Source: Acestrorhynchus altus
Taxonomy: Eukaryota > Chordata > Actinopteri > Characiformes > Acestrorhynchidae
Direction: 5' to 3'
DNA: 64,000 nucleotides
Assembly (NCBI GenBank): GCA_034509495.1
Contig: CM067507.1
Location: forward strand, 28,743,392 to 28,807,391
The position numbers and the translations under genes were made by a program. Below are positions 28,450 through 43,100 of the stretch, piece after piece (position 1 is the stretch's first letter; the number at the start of each line of letters is the position of its first letter). Below the pieces are notes generated by a model, which was not told the DNA's origin, made no database searches, and saw only the letters and a list, made by a program, of their open reading frames with translations.

Positions 28450-31400
28450 TGAGTGAGTGAGTTGTGCATGCATTCATGTCTGTGTACTGGGATCTTTCTG
28501 CAGGTTCCATGGGCTAATCTCTAGAGAGCAGGCAGATGAGCTGCTAGCTGGAGCAGAGGGGGCTTACCTCATCAGAGAAAGCCAGCGGCAGCCTGGCACT
28601 TGCACACTCGCCTTGAGGTACACATATGTACATGCATTACACGCAGCTTTACACATATATCCATGATCCTTTTTGGGAATGAGTCTTTGCATAAAAATTT
28701 GGTGTCTAGGGATGAACCGATGTGGGAATTCTGGGCCAAAGCTGGTCTATAAACTTTTATAAAATACACCTGGATTAGTATTCTTGAGAAATATAAGATG
28801 TATGACTATAAATGCTGCAAAATGCCAGTACAGTAGCTGTGCAGCACCTAAACATTCTGCTCTTCCAGAGTTACACAACATATTTCAAGTTCAGATTAAT
28901 TTATATAGCAATTTGGCAAACAATTCAATATTCTTGCTTTCAGTTTTTTCAATACCTAAACAAGTTCACTTTTAAAAGTCTGTGAATGTGGAGCACCTTT
29001 GTTTTTTAACAGCCGTCACTCAATATAAAGGTTCTTCACACTTAAACATGGTTCTTAATGGAACAAAAAGGGTCCTTCTATGGCATTGCTCAAATAATCC
29101 TTCACAGCACTTTTATTTTTAGGAGAAAAAGATAAAAAAGGAGAAAAAAAGAATTTAAAATGAGAACAAGATGTTAATTATGTTGTGAATAAACATTCAA
29201 TCTAATGCTAAGTTGTGAGTTTGGACATGCATACACTGTCACGCCTTGAAAATGTATTCATACCCCTTGAACTTTTCCTCATTTTTTCACATTGTACCGA
29301 GAAATTTAAATGTATTTTAATGGGATTTTATGTGATAGAACAACACAAAGTATCAAGTAAATGTGAAGTGTGATGAAACATGGTGGTGGCATAATTATGC
29401 TGTGTGGATGTTTTTCTTCAGCAAGGACATCTGATGAAAAGCAGTTAAATACAGGGCAATCCTGGAGGAAAACCTGTTTTAAGCAGCAAAAGACTTGAGA
29501 CTGGGGTGGTTCACCTCCCAGCAGTACAACAACCGTAAACATACAGCCAGAGCTACAATGCAATGGTTTTGATCAAAGAATATTCATGTGTTAGAATGGC
29601 CCAGTCAAATTCCAGACTTAAATCCCACTGGGAATTTGTGGCAAGACTTGAAAATTGCTGTTCACAGATGCTCTCCATCCAACCTGACTGAGCTTGAGCT
29701 ATTTTGCAAACAAAAATGGCTAAAGCTGGTAGAGACATACTCCAAAAGACTTGCACCTGTAATTGCAGCGAAAGCTGATCCTACAAAGTGGATCAAGAGG
29801 ACTGAATACAAATCCACTACTTCAATACTTTCCATATTTTTATTTGTACTTGTGTTGCTCAATCACATAAAATCCCACTGTACATGCATATTTCGTTTTT
29901 TTTGGTCATTGGTTTTCTTATATATCATTTCATTCACTGAACACTCACTTTCTCCCACCCTGTTCTGAATCACAGGTTTGGAGGTCAAACACTAAACTAT
30001 AGGCTCTTCTATGATGGGAAGCACTTTGTGGGGGAGAAGCGCTTTGAGTCGGTGCATGACCTGGTCACAGATGGCCTCATCACGCTCTACATTGAGACAA
30101 AAGCGGCCGAATATATCGCCAAGATGACCACCAACCCCATCTACCAGCACATGGGCTACACATCCTTACTGAGGGACAAAATCACCCACCGACTGAGCCG
30201 GGCACGCTCTGAGCCCAAGAGAGTCACTTTCCAACAAGATGAGAAGGTGACAACTTGTAAGCTTGTTCTAATAGTTATTAAGAGTTTAGAAGGTTCTATG
30301 TGAGTTTAATAATCAGTAATAATCAGTTCAGTTTATAATATTGGGTTTATAATCTTGACAGATGACCCATGAACTCACAGGACTTTGAATGAAGAACAAA
30401 TCTGAATAAAGGGAAAGTTAAAATTGAATCAGTATTTATTGCCTTGCCAACGTACTTGGTTAGACAGTGGGCTCATTGCCTTAGTTGGCTTTCAGTACGG
30501 GTGGAATTATGTAATGGGGGGAATCTCACAGGTGGGAGGGCATTGGAAAATTGCCAAATTGGAGAGACAATCTGGAAGAAGAGCACAATAAACCATCCAC
30601 AAACCCTCCACAGACTACTCACTCAAATGTATGCCAGAGTGTTTTTGAACAATCTTGCATGCACTGCCAAGAAACCAGGAGGTTTTTTGCTTTAATGGCA
30701 CTGGGCTTTCACTTATGTAGACCGTCAACAGAGTGCTGGCTAGGTGGTCTGAACTCGTTAAGATAGATCAGCCTTTTCCTTCATGCTCCCCTTTTAAGTG
30801 GGAGACCTGCATAGCAATTCACTACCTATAATCTTTGAGGCAGAAATCATAATGATTGTATCTTATAGATTGCATCGAATATAGAAACTAGTGGGAGGTT
30901 TCCAGGGGGAGTGAAGAAGTGAGTGTGACAAATTGCACTAAATGTGCTGGTGTGGGTTAAATTGAGACTGGGATTGTGTCATGACATTGAACCTGTTGGT
31001 GTGGGATTATGTTGGTTGCAATCTTTGTTGTTCAATCAATACAACAGTGTTAGATGGCGTTAATAACACAATTGATTTCATTACACACTGTCACATTTTT
31101 GCATGACGTGGCAGTGTGTTGTGTTACATTGTATTATTGTATTATTATTATTATTGGTGGCTAAGTGGAGCTCTTGTTAATGGATCACATGGTTGTGGGT
31201 TCAATACCCAGGTCAACTGACATACCACTGCTGGACCCTAGAGCTAAAACCTGTAATGCCTCTGTTCCAGGGCTGCCATAGCATGGCTGTCCCTGTGCTC
31301 TGACTCCAGCTTTCTTAGCTGGGATATACAAAGTGAAGAACTTCATTGTACTGTACAAGCATAACTGACTACAATTATATAACAAGCATAAATGATATTG

Positions 31401-34400
31401 TTATATACATGTGAAGCAACCTGCGTGAGGAACCACTGAACATTCAGTGAATCCCTGATCTTTTCATTTTATCAATGTGTTATCAGGGTGTGGGTTTAAC
31501 GTCATCTATGCACATATTAAGTCTTATAATATTCATATAGTAAAAACCAAAGGTGCTTCAAATGGTTCTGTGAATGATTCCATAAGGAACCACTTTTGGT
31601 TACATGAAGAACATTGTTTGTAATGGAGATGTGTGAGTGTGAGAGACGTTACAGCTACATTATGCACAGTTGTTTTTTTCCAGCTTCTGGTCGCCCCCTA
31701 CATTTGGGAAGCATTGCGGCCACTAAAGGACAAATTCTTATCATACGTTTCTGAACAAGCTGTGAGATGCAGAACTGTGCAATTGAGTCTGGAGTATCAA
31801 TGATAGAGTCCCTGTTACACGTCAGTTAAGAATGATTTCAAAGCTGATATTTTAAGGTAAAATGTGACATAATGTTGCTGTAGAGGTCTAAAAAAGCTTC
31901 AGTTGATATAAAGGTTCTTCATGCACACATCTTTACAGACATGGGCTCTTCATGGAGCCAGAGGTGGTTCTTCTATGGTATTATTCAAAAAACCATTTGA
32001 AGTATTCATTCTCATTTGTTATATCTCCACTCAGACCTAATGAGTCTGAAATAATGTATAATAATAATTATGTTATACTCTAGTTATTATAAATAGATCT
32101 ATATAAATCACTGTCAAAAAAATAACACTAAATTTCTAAAACTGTAATTACACAGGAGAGGGTTTAGGAGTTTATAAGTTCATTTAAAAAGATTTCATTC
32201 TCTAAGGATGAAGGATTGGAGCATTTCTGTTGGGCATTCATCATTAATTATTCACACAGCTGAATGGAGACGATATCATAGAAGCAAACAGGAAATCCAC
32301 ATGCTCATTTTCTCATTTCTCCAATCTGGTCAGAGACGTCTTTCAGTGACTGTGACGAATGAAGTTTTATTCTAGTTATCATGACTGTAACCACCATGAC
32401 AAATATTTTTCCTCCACAAGCATAAGGCCAGTGTTATAAAGGAATGGATGTGAGAGTTTGGACACGTCCGTGACAGGGTGTGATGGAGTGTCCCAGGAGT
32501 GCAGTGCTCTTGTTCGCCTGAGTGGCTCTGATGGAAGATAATGGTGGCAAATGTGCCGTTGCCTTTCTCATCTCTCATAGACTCCATCCGATTCAGTCTC
32601 TCATCTCTCAGACACACTGTCTGATTCTTTGACAGATTAGTCTGAGCCAGCTCCACCATCAGGCTTGCACAGTCTATTGTGTGCATTCTAATCTGATACA
32701 CTCACTTAAGGCCAGTGAATTGTTTTTTAGTTAAATGCTGAAGTAATATTATGTATTTACAGTGTTAGTAGGTATGTTTGAACGGGCCTTCAAACACAGT
32801 GTTGTAATTAGCTCTGTGAATTAATATTCTCACATAATCTTATTTGGCAGTTATTTTTTTGCTGGTGCTGAACTCAGAGGCACTAATGAACTGTGTGGTT
32901 GCTTGGGGAGTTGGTGGCTTTGAAAATTGCAATTACAAAGTTATTTTCACCAATTATATACCACTCTTTTCTGCTAGTTACCACCAGGGGGCGAAACCAG
33001 ACCAAACCAACAGACTGATGTAGCAATATTCAGTGAGGTTGTTGGAGAGCTTCTAAATATTAATGCAGTATGATTAGACATCTCAACCTTTCGTTGTGTT
33101 GATTGTAACTCTGGTTGTGAGCAGTTTGCTTTGTATGCTGTATTTCTTAACTGTCACTGAGTCAGCTCGAAGAGGACACAGCTGGACAGCTCTGCTGACA
33201 GTGCTGAAATAAAAACAAAATTCTTTGTTTGGAACTGAAGAAAGTAGATCTTTAACTATGAGCAGTGTGTTGAGGCACTTCGATCAGTGGTCAACCACTC
33301 CGGAATAGCACACACATAAACCCAGCATCCTCTGGATGACTTCATCAGCAGTAAACAGCTCAGGAAATGAATCCCCAAACATGAAAGTGCAGGAATAATC
33401 AAGTGATTATAAATTTGGCTTTACAGGGAATTATTGAACTGTCAGGAGCAGAGCTTGAAGTCTTTGTCCTAACAAGGAGAAAACAACACATTGTTATTAT
33501 GTAACAGTGTTGCTGCTAACTCAAATATGGTGTGCAGTAACACGATACAGCTTTGTTTCATCCTCTAGGCTACAGGAAATGCAAATAAAATTCCTCTACT
33601 CTCAGTTTTTGCAGGCTGATGCTTGAATCTGTAGGGCTGATGTTCCCAAACACTTTGATCTCAGCTTCAGAACATTTCTCTCAGCCTGATGCATAAAACA
33701 TTTCTGCTTTGCTTTGCATCTTCTGGATAAAGAGGCCTAAATCAGAGAGACTAATCCTTAACACCAGTGTAAGTACTACAGTTATAACTTAAGGACAATT
33801 TTATAACTTCAGGACAAATTCTTAGTAACTCACAATGTAAAGCAATGATGTAGCATCTTCATATGTTATAATGTATTATGATTACGTATGTTTTTTGTAA
33901 GACATCAAACGGTCATGTGTAGAGTTAAAATTCTCTGTCAAAGCACACCATATGGTACCATAGAAGAAGCAAATTTTGTTCCATAAAGCCACGATTGCAA
34001 TAGACGAGTGAATGTGAAGAACATTTTAAAGCCTAAAGACCCATCCCATGATGTATCTCTGTTACAAACATATGGCCTTAATCACCAACTGTCCTTCTTA
34101 ATTTTGTCTTAAAACCCACTTGCACAGTTTTCACAAAGTTATTCACCAGTGTCTTCGTATTTGATCGTGTTTAATCTATAATGACATTGAAAACCCCAAT
34201 ATCATGGGACAAGAACTAGTTATGGTGCCCCTTGAATCGCCATGTTGGCTGCACTGATATGTGTGAAAATTCCTGTGGGGCTCTTGCATTGAATGTGAAT
34301 GTGAGTCATCTATTAGCATGGACAATTTTAGCCAGATGCCATTGGTCAGAATCATTGCATTACCACTGCGAGTGGTAATGCTTTCTATGACATATTCCCG

Positions 34401-35798
34401 AGTTCTCACGTGACACTGTGGATTGAGGATTGTTAAATGTCCTCACAACTTGTGAAACAGGATGTCCTATTCATTTGGCACTCTCATTTGCATTATCAAG
34501 CCTTGCTTCACCAGTGATAATTTACATCCACTTGCCATGAGCATGCTGACCAGGGCTTAACTTCACTTGCAAAATAACACTTCAGAACTTATATAGGCTT
34601 GTTCCCAAGCCGTCCCCTGAGGTAGCATCACTTCATAATCAAGCTGAGGTGTGAAAGGTTTTGCAGTTTAAAACCACATGAAAAAAGGAAGATATTGGTA
34701 AACAAGACCCATGGTTCTTCTGTGGCATTGATCAAAGAACCATTTGTAGCACCTTTAAGAGTGTGCTGCGAAGTGTTAAACGTGAACTCCAGCTGTAAGG
34801 AGCACCTGTGTAAGTCCCAGATGTACTAAATGCCATCTGCTCATGGTGTATGGTGGTACGCTGCCATATTGCAGCTTGTTTCTCTCTTTCAGGTTATTAT
34901 ACAGGCATGTGAAAGCATAGTAATGTAAAATAGCATCTCTGAGCCTGTGTCATTAACCAGTGATTAATATCTTATTTAATTGCAGACCATATTTACCTGA
35001 TCATTTCTGTTATATATTATATTAATTAGTATATTAATTAATAGACAGTGCTATGCACTGTTGGGTGTGAATGGAAAATCAGGTTCCTTTTTATGGACAT
35101 AAAGATGGTATCACTGACTGAAGTCTCTCATATGTAGGATGATGAAGTGATAACACTTTGATTGACGTATTGGTAGCACACTATAACTAACCCTGACGTT
35201 GTGTTGGTATAGGTCCCAAAGCTCTGGTCACTTAAATGTCCAACAGAACTACTGACATAGAAGGTCTATTCTGCTACACCCTTCTACATGCATGTTAAGT
35301 TTGTAGACCAAACTACATTTCTTCAGACATAATAGGAATCTGGCAGTGCTTCTTTACAGTGTGATAAAAATGTCCTGAAGAGTGGACCAATAAAAATGCT
35401 CCACAATGACTTTTACTTTCATTGTAAGGTTTTTCTTTCTTTTTCTTTGTGACTGTATTCTCTTATACTATTGGATTATTGGATTTCTCCTTTTACTAGT
35501 CCTGCTGCTAAAAGAATTAATATTTTACTCAGTATTTCAGGATATTATTAGGATAATATTACAGACAATCTGCACAAATGTATGTATAAAGCTGACTAAA
35601 ATACCACAACTTTCAAAACTTGAAATCAATACACTAAATAAACTCATTGAGGTTTAATGTAAACATTAAGGGAAACATTGGCTTAAACAGAAAGTTTTAA
35701 CTGATATATGGGCATAAATATGAATTAATCACATATATAATCATACAAATAGGTGTGCATGCTTTATGTTTATGTATTTACCAGATGTGTGTGTGTGA

Positions 35799-35863
<65 letters not shown>

Positions 35864-37012
35864 TTTCTTTGTGCATAACAGCCTGAGACCTGGGGCTGCA
35901 AATGAGTTGAAGATAGATTACCTATATGCATTACATGTGTTACAGCTTATGTAACAATGCTCATCTGTACTGCCCCTGTCAAATAAACAAACACAGATAA
36001 AGATAAAACATATATCATAGTCATAGTGAAGGAACAAACTGTATGTAAGCCTACTGGGAGATTTAACAAATTGCTGTCAGTCAATGGATTACAACAGCTC
36101 CAGACAAGCGTTTTCACACTGGTATCTTGATAGGGTGTGATAAAATTTACATGCTGTTCTTCCTTATGCTACTCCATTGACTCACATTACCTGTTCACCC
36201 ACCAGTTCTCAGAACTTCCCACTCAATCCTTCTGTATTTGTAGCTGATTTATATGTACCGCCTGCAAAATTCCACATAAAGGAAGTTGCAGATGATAAAT
36301 TTAAGCTCTGTGTCAGAGTTTGCTATTTCAGCTCAGCTTCTCATTGGAGAAAATGGACTAATGGACTGCATGAATAGCTTGGTCTCTTGCTGAAGTATTT
36401 GTTTCTTTCATAACACACCACGGGATTTAATTCAGTCCTGCTGCTGTTTTTTTCTGTCTTTCTTTTAAAGACTTGTATTTCTCTCTTATGAGCTAATCCT
36501 TAAATGACAAATGAAATGTCAGGATCAAAAACATAGGCCTTGTAAATGCTTATGTTTTATGTAACATGATGACTAATTAAGAAGATATTTTCTTTTCTTT
36601 CATGTCAGTGGTATCTTTAGTGAACATTTTATTCATTGTAGATCAACACAGACCCCCTATAAAGGGGCACTGACGGCACATTAATTTCAGTCAGTGTTTG
36701 GAGAGAATATAAAAGCATTCGGGATATTCCAGTTACATTTTACTGTACTCTGTTTGTGTACTGCAGGATATGCTAGCTTGTGTTCTTTATACACCAACAG
36801 AGGAACGCTTGTGCAGTTTTATTTGATACCATGGTGCCTTCCTTTTTGTGTGCGTTCAGCTGTCGTGACTAAGGAGAATAGGGTGCTCTCTGAAAGAGAC
36901 CAGGCCGCTTTGTCTGTCTCTGTTGTGCTATTTCTTCTCTTGGCCTTCTTTAAAAGACAAGGAGCCATCTGCCTAAGGACAAAAAGTGCAAGTCTTGCTC
37001 TTGTCCCCTCTG

Positions 37013-37105
<93 letters not shown>

Positions 37106-40100
37106 AAAACACACCCCATACCATGGCAGCAAAATAGCCCCCTCACTGTAGGGTTCAAGAATTCAGACCTGTCCTACACTGACATTCTCAATCACCTGAA
37201 GAACAGCTGTGGAACATTCTTCAGTATGCTCTCTGAATGTGCACTTCATAACCCTGTTTAATGTCTTTACAGTAGAGCTTAAATACATATGTACATTCAA
37301 TTATTAAAAGTATTGGAACACCTGCGTTTACCCTGCTTTTGTTGGAGTAACTGGAAGACTTTCTACTTGATTTGATTGCATTCAGTGATGAGCATTAGCG
37401 GATCGTTACCTCTTCACCTCATCCGCAACTCATCCTATAAAAAGTACTGGATGGAGTGCCACTGAGAGAACACAGTACTCAATGCTGGGGTTTTTATACC
37501 CCTCTATCCCACACATGGTATTAGGCATAGTGCCAATAAGTTCATGTTTTTTTGTTCCAGAGAGTCATATTCTATTTGCAGTGCTTCTCCACAGGGACTA
37601 CACAAGCTCAGTGTGTGCATTTTCACATACAGTATGTGTCACCAAAGGGTGCACCGTACATTTGCTGAATGCATTAGTTGTGTCCACAAACATTTGAAAA
37701 TCATTAGTATCTATAATCATTGTTCCTGTTGAAATACTGTCCATTTGAGTCAACTTTGTAATTGAAGCTCTGGCCAGCTTCAGAATGGCTAAAATGTTTT
37801 TTTTTTTCATTAATTCACACCATTTCCAATCATTTCCTCTTCAATTCAGAGCACTTTCATACCTACCTTGTTAGGTCTGGACCTTCAGATGTCCAAAATA
37901 GCAAGTGTGAAAGCTGCGTCAGACCATGGTCCAGATCAAGGGACCAAGATTTGGGTTGACCAAAAGAGGTGGTTTTCTTTCTGATTAATCCGCACAATGG
38001 AACAATTCATTCACAGTGTACAGTTCAGACTTTCAGTCCACTTACAGGGAATTGAGGCAGGCTATCACCCAATAAAAATAGAAGATGGAAAAGAAGTAAA
38101 AAAGGGTGGTGGGAGCACTTAAGGACGACAATATTTGTCAGTGATGTTGTTGCAAAATGAGTGTGCTCATTTGGCAAATTCAAACTTGTCTTGAGGATTG
38201 CATTTGAAATTATCTGCCAGTTCTGTTATATCAACTAACAGACATTTGCACTAGCTAGCAGTTTTCTAATTGATGGGGAGGGGGAGGGGGAGGGCCATCT
38301 GACCCTCAAACCTGCAATTTAAACCGGGTTCTAACCTGTGATTTCCCAATTATAAGACAAACTCTTATGAGTTTACTGAGAATGTTGGAATCCAACTCCA
38401 TGCCTATTTTTGCAATAAACCATCTACTGCATTGTGGTCAGAATGCATCACATTCTCTATCTGTCCTACTTATCTTGATTGCCTGTAGTGCTGCTCTATT
38501 GGTATAAAGCTGCACTGTGTTCACTGTAGGTGGTGACACCTGTTCTGCCCCCTAGGCTTCAGTCTGGCCTTGCAGAACTGAAAAGGTCAGCAGCAGTAAA
38601 ATCATCCAGGCAGTTAAACTCACTGGCCTGCTTATGCCTGAAATCCACTATGCTTTCGTCTTGGATTTATGTAATTTATTGCATTGCAGATAAGTAGATT
38701 TGAACATAGGAAAACAGCCTTTTTTAATCTACTCTTCTCCTTTAATAACATGATCTGTGATAGTCACATTGATTTTGAGATGTAAAATAATCATCTGCTA
38801 AAGACGTTTGTTCCTATTTGTGCTGCTGGATTCAGATCTGGTCACTAGGAAGACTGCTGAAGAACACTGTCATGTTCACAGGTTTCTTTGTGATATGGTG
38901 CTGCACTATGATACTGGAAGTAGATGGTAGAACATGGGTAAATTGTGGTCATAAAGGGATGCATATGGTCAGCATCATTACTCATACAAGCTGTACCATT
39001 TATGAAATGCTTGATTGATATGAACAGGCCCAAAGTGTGCCCTGAAAACATTGCCCAAATAATTAAACCACGTCAACCACTCTGGACTGTTGACACAAAG
39101 CAGGTTGGGTCAATGGATTCATGCTGTTGGTCCTAAATTCTGAGCCTGTGCCCACTGCAGCCTCAGCTTCTGTTCCTGACTGATAGAATTAATACTTGAC
39201 ATGGTATTTTGCTGTGCATGCCACTCACTGGATCCATTTTCTTTATTAAAGTATTCTGAGTAAACTCTAGAGACTGTTGTACTGAAAATCAGTAGATCAG
39301 CAGTTTAAGAGATACTCAAGCCAGCCCATCTGGTGCCAACAATTGTTGACGCTGCATCCCAATTGCTTCACACTAATACTTTAGGTATATACTATTATAC
39401 CTTCTACTACCTACTAAGCTTAATTGGCTGGTTAGTACGTGAAAATATTAATGTTAATATTAGCCTGTTATGCAGGAAATGGTAAAATATTTTTATGTCA
39501 ACATGTCACTGCATATTATCCTGATAGCACTGCAGCACACTTGCATTGATATCTATTTTCTAATTGTTCCGGACTTGAGTAGCTCCACCTATTCTGTTTC
39601 ACACTGCTTTGTGCAACAGAAGTGTCCATTGTAACCATACTCAATTAAACACCAGTTCTTTGTCCATCCTGGATGTTTGAGTATACTAAGATTAACCATT
39701 TATCTATGTTACATACTATGTACTCAACCACTAGTTGGTATTAGTAATTGGGATGCATTGTGAGATTCTGATGATTGGTGTGAACATTTTTATTAAGTTT
39801 ATAAATACATAATCAAACTCAAGTCAAATACTTTCTGGAGTTGTTGTTCCTGTGTGATCTGTGATATATTACTTTATCTTAAATCTTAAATCTACTAGTC
39901 TAGTAATCTTCTTTTGCCACAAAGTAGTCTTTTTGTGCAGTTAGCGAATGGCCTTAAATAAAGTGTACAGTGTCTTTTATTATTGTGTCAGATGCTTAGA
40001 CAGGGGTTCAGACACTGCTGCTGACCTTGGCAACTACCCCCTGCAGTGTGTGAGCTATGGCCCACCAGTAAAGCCCTTATTAAGCTGGACTGGGGTTTTA

Positions 40101-43100
40101 AGCACCAGAGCATTACACTGTGAGGTGAGATTACAGCTTTAATCTGGCCCTGTCCTGTGCGGGTCTTCCGGATTTGAGAATATGTGGGTAAAGGCTGCGA
40201 TGGAAAGAGGATTGCTCAAAATATTAAATGATTGTAATGATCTATAAAGATGTGCAGAAAGATCCAGTGTATGATGTATTGGATCAAATGGTTGTGTTGT
40301 GAGCTCCATGCTTGTGGAAACTGGACTGTAAATGTGTGACTGGCAGTGTGGTACTCTAACAGACGTGTGCCTCATCCTGCACAGAAAGTCTGCCTTTGAG
40401 AGCCACTCAGCCATACCAAACGGCACCAACAAATCCTCCCCCTCTGTCGTTTTTGTCATATCCTACCTAAGCAGTCCAAATCATATTTTTTATAATTTTA
40501 CAAACATTTGCCTTTTCAGATATTGATGTTTTCACATGAATTTGTGAACCTATACTTCAAATTATAATGATCATTTATGTGAAACTGAGAAAAAAAGTTC
40601 TATTAAGGTCCATTTTGGTTGATAAAAGGATAAAATTTTGCTTTTACTTAGTACTCAAACTGTTAGTTAAAGATACTGTACCCTGATAACATCTATAAAC
40701 TAATATAAGCACTAGTTTCATGCTAAACTCATAAAATAATTGTTTAGCAGTTAATACTTATGGGCCATTTTCATACACCATCCTCTAGCCCCCTCCCTCT
40801 GCCTCTGCCCTTCTTTGGGAGTGTTGAATGAGTCCCATTGTGAGAGGCACACTCCAGCCCTCAGGCAGCCCCTTCCCATCAGCCCCCCCACCTCTTCTCA
40901 TGTGGAGTGGGGCAGCTCACCCTACTCAGTCTTGCCCCCACTGACCAGTGAAGAAGGAGCACAGCCACAGCAACAGTCTCCCTGTTGAGTGTTTGCTGCT
41001 GTCACCTCCTCTCCTTCTTCACCTTCTCTTCTTCTCCCCCCTAGAGAAGATGCAAGCACTACGGGACTTAGGAGGCCTCCCTGCGCCTATGGGGGGTGAG
41101 CTGGCTCCTCTTAGAACCAAGCGACAGGAGCGTAAGCGGCAGGAGCTGCTGGCGTTGGCTCTAGGAGTGAGGCTAGGGGCTAAGGGCACTCTACTCTGGA
41201 AGCCACTAAAGCTCTTGACTTGTCCACAGATATCCACTTCTCCCGTGGGCAGACGGAGCGCATTGAAGGATGGGTCTGAGAAGCTGTGCAACTATGAGAA
41301 AGTCCACAACTTTAAGGTGAGTGTTCACTGAACTAGTATATTGTCTTGTATAAAGCTCCAAAACTGTATAGGAACATTTTTTTAGTCCTCCAGCATTTTG
41401 CAGCATTTCTATTGGTCCATATCATAAAAAATGACAAAAACAGGGTTTTTCGTTTGACAGCAAAAATCTTGTATCTTTGAATTCCACATTTTTATATTGA
41501 AAATACTAGAATAACATATGATTATACTGTAATGTATATGGAATCAGAAAGCCGTAATGTTTAGAATGGATCTTATGGACAGAGCTTTTAATCAATTAAC
41601 ACTGATATTGATCAGTAGAGATTGATCCCCACGCTAACAAATGCTCTTTGATGGACCTAAACAGCAGTATGGATGCATAGATTCACCCACTTTATGCTCT
41701 TGAAAGCTCCTGCAAATAGAGGAAAGTTCAAAGTCTGCTAAATGGTTTGCTCTTTACCATAATGCTGCTTTAATTGGTTTTTGAGCAGTGCCAGAGAAGA
41801 GCCACTGTTGATTCCATAACGAGTTCTTCACTGAGTGAAATTAAATCCTCACTTTTTATACAGTGAAGGTTCTACACACTCACACATCTCAAATATGGTT
41901 CTTTATGGAATCAGCAGTAGTTTTTCTATGGCATCATAGAGGCTTTTGAACCACAGTTATCCTGTTATTTTTAATCACTTCAAATCAAGAGAATTCAGCC
42001 AGACTTCAACCAGACATGCCATCTGTAAGCCTCCTCATTCACATTGTGCTATTTGCAATTGAGTAACACAGACATGGATTATCACACACCCTAACCTGGC
42101 GCTCCCTCATCAAGTTCTCACACTGTTGCTCATCTCACAATAATGAAGTGGAGCATCATTATAGTCATCATCACAGGGCTGGCCTTCTTGGAACATTACC
42201 ACAGAATGAACCATGAATTAGATGTTGTTGTATCGCGTGCTCTTTCATCCTGCTCTGTATTGTGTCTTGGCTTGAGGGCATGTGTGTGACTTTTCTCCAT
42301 ATTGGCAACAGATGCTAGATGAGTTGTTTCAGATTATGGACTCAATGTGGAATGTAGAAAAATCAGGCCTGTGACACTGCAGGGGGTTCACCCGGGCTTC
42401 CGCCTGTTATCCCCCCTACTGAGAGGACTGCTGCAATCTTTGTTTACTGACTGAATTGCTCTGAGAACAGGCTGGATGCCATTGGTCTACTGTTCACTGA
42501 CATTCAGCGTGTTTTTTTTTTTACTGATTATAATCTGGCATGTGATTCTGACATCTTTTCATGTCCTTATAATGTAAACAGACGAAGTTATCTTCAGTTC
42601 CAGTCATATGTATCAGTTCTGATGATGCTCACTTACTGATTCACAGATTGGGTAAATGCTCACATACTCATAGTCTGTGTAAAGCTGCTTTGATTTATAC
42701 TGAGGCATCAGCTTGCATTAGCTGATGATTTTCAAAACAGCTGATGATCAAAACAGTTCACAGCAGTGGTTCTCAAATCAGTCCTCACCCACCCACATAT
42801 GATCAAGAGTGCAGATTTGGACCTTTTGGCAATTCCTCAGGACATGATACGATAATTCCATAAAGTGATAATAAATTCCTCAAGCCATATGTAAATAAAT
42901 GCATATTTGCACTATATGGACTAAGGTATTCTGACACATGCCCACCTATTGTTTCTTCCCAAATCAAGGGCATTAAAACGTAAAACGTTTATCCTGCTTT
43001 TGTTGTAGTCCATTGCCTAGGGAATGCATTCTACTAGATTTTGGATCACTTCTGTGAGGATATGATTGTATGACAAGAGTGTTAGTGAGGTCAGGATGTT

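Larger units (their letters stand above)
30247..41229 (+). other. chn2: chn2 intron 6
   Basis: An 11-kb intron holding the SINE at 31150, several ggttctt repeats, two long dinucleotide runs, family 1 copy e and, at its 3' end, the beta1-type promoter and first exon. A (GGGGGA)3 run at about 38275-38296 could form a G-quadruplex. Nothing gene-like is seen in 32020-35780 or 37710-40770. Confidence 0.75.

Noticed and set aside
31150..31230. Possible tRNA gene
   Set aside because: A and B boxes are present, but the sequence continues into a SINE body and does not fold into a full cloverleaf.
32372..32701. A 109-codon minus-strand ORF
   Set aside because: No recognisable domain, no splice context and it lies inside chn2 intron 6. 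Probably chance.
36694..37158. Several ORFs over 36694-37158, including long His-Thr and Val-Cys runs
   Set aside because: They are translations of the (CA)n microsatellite at 37013-37100.
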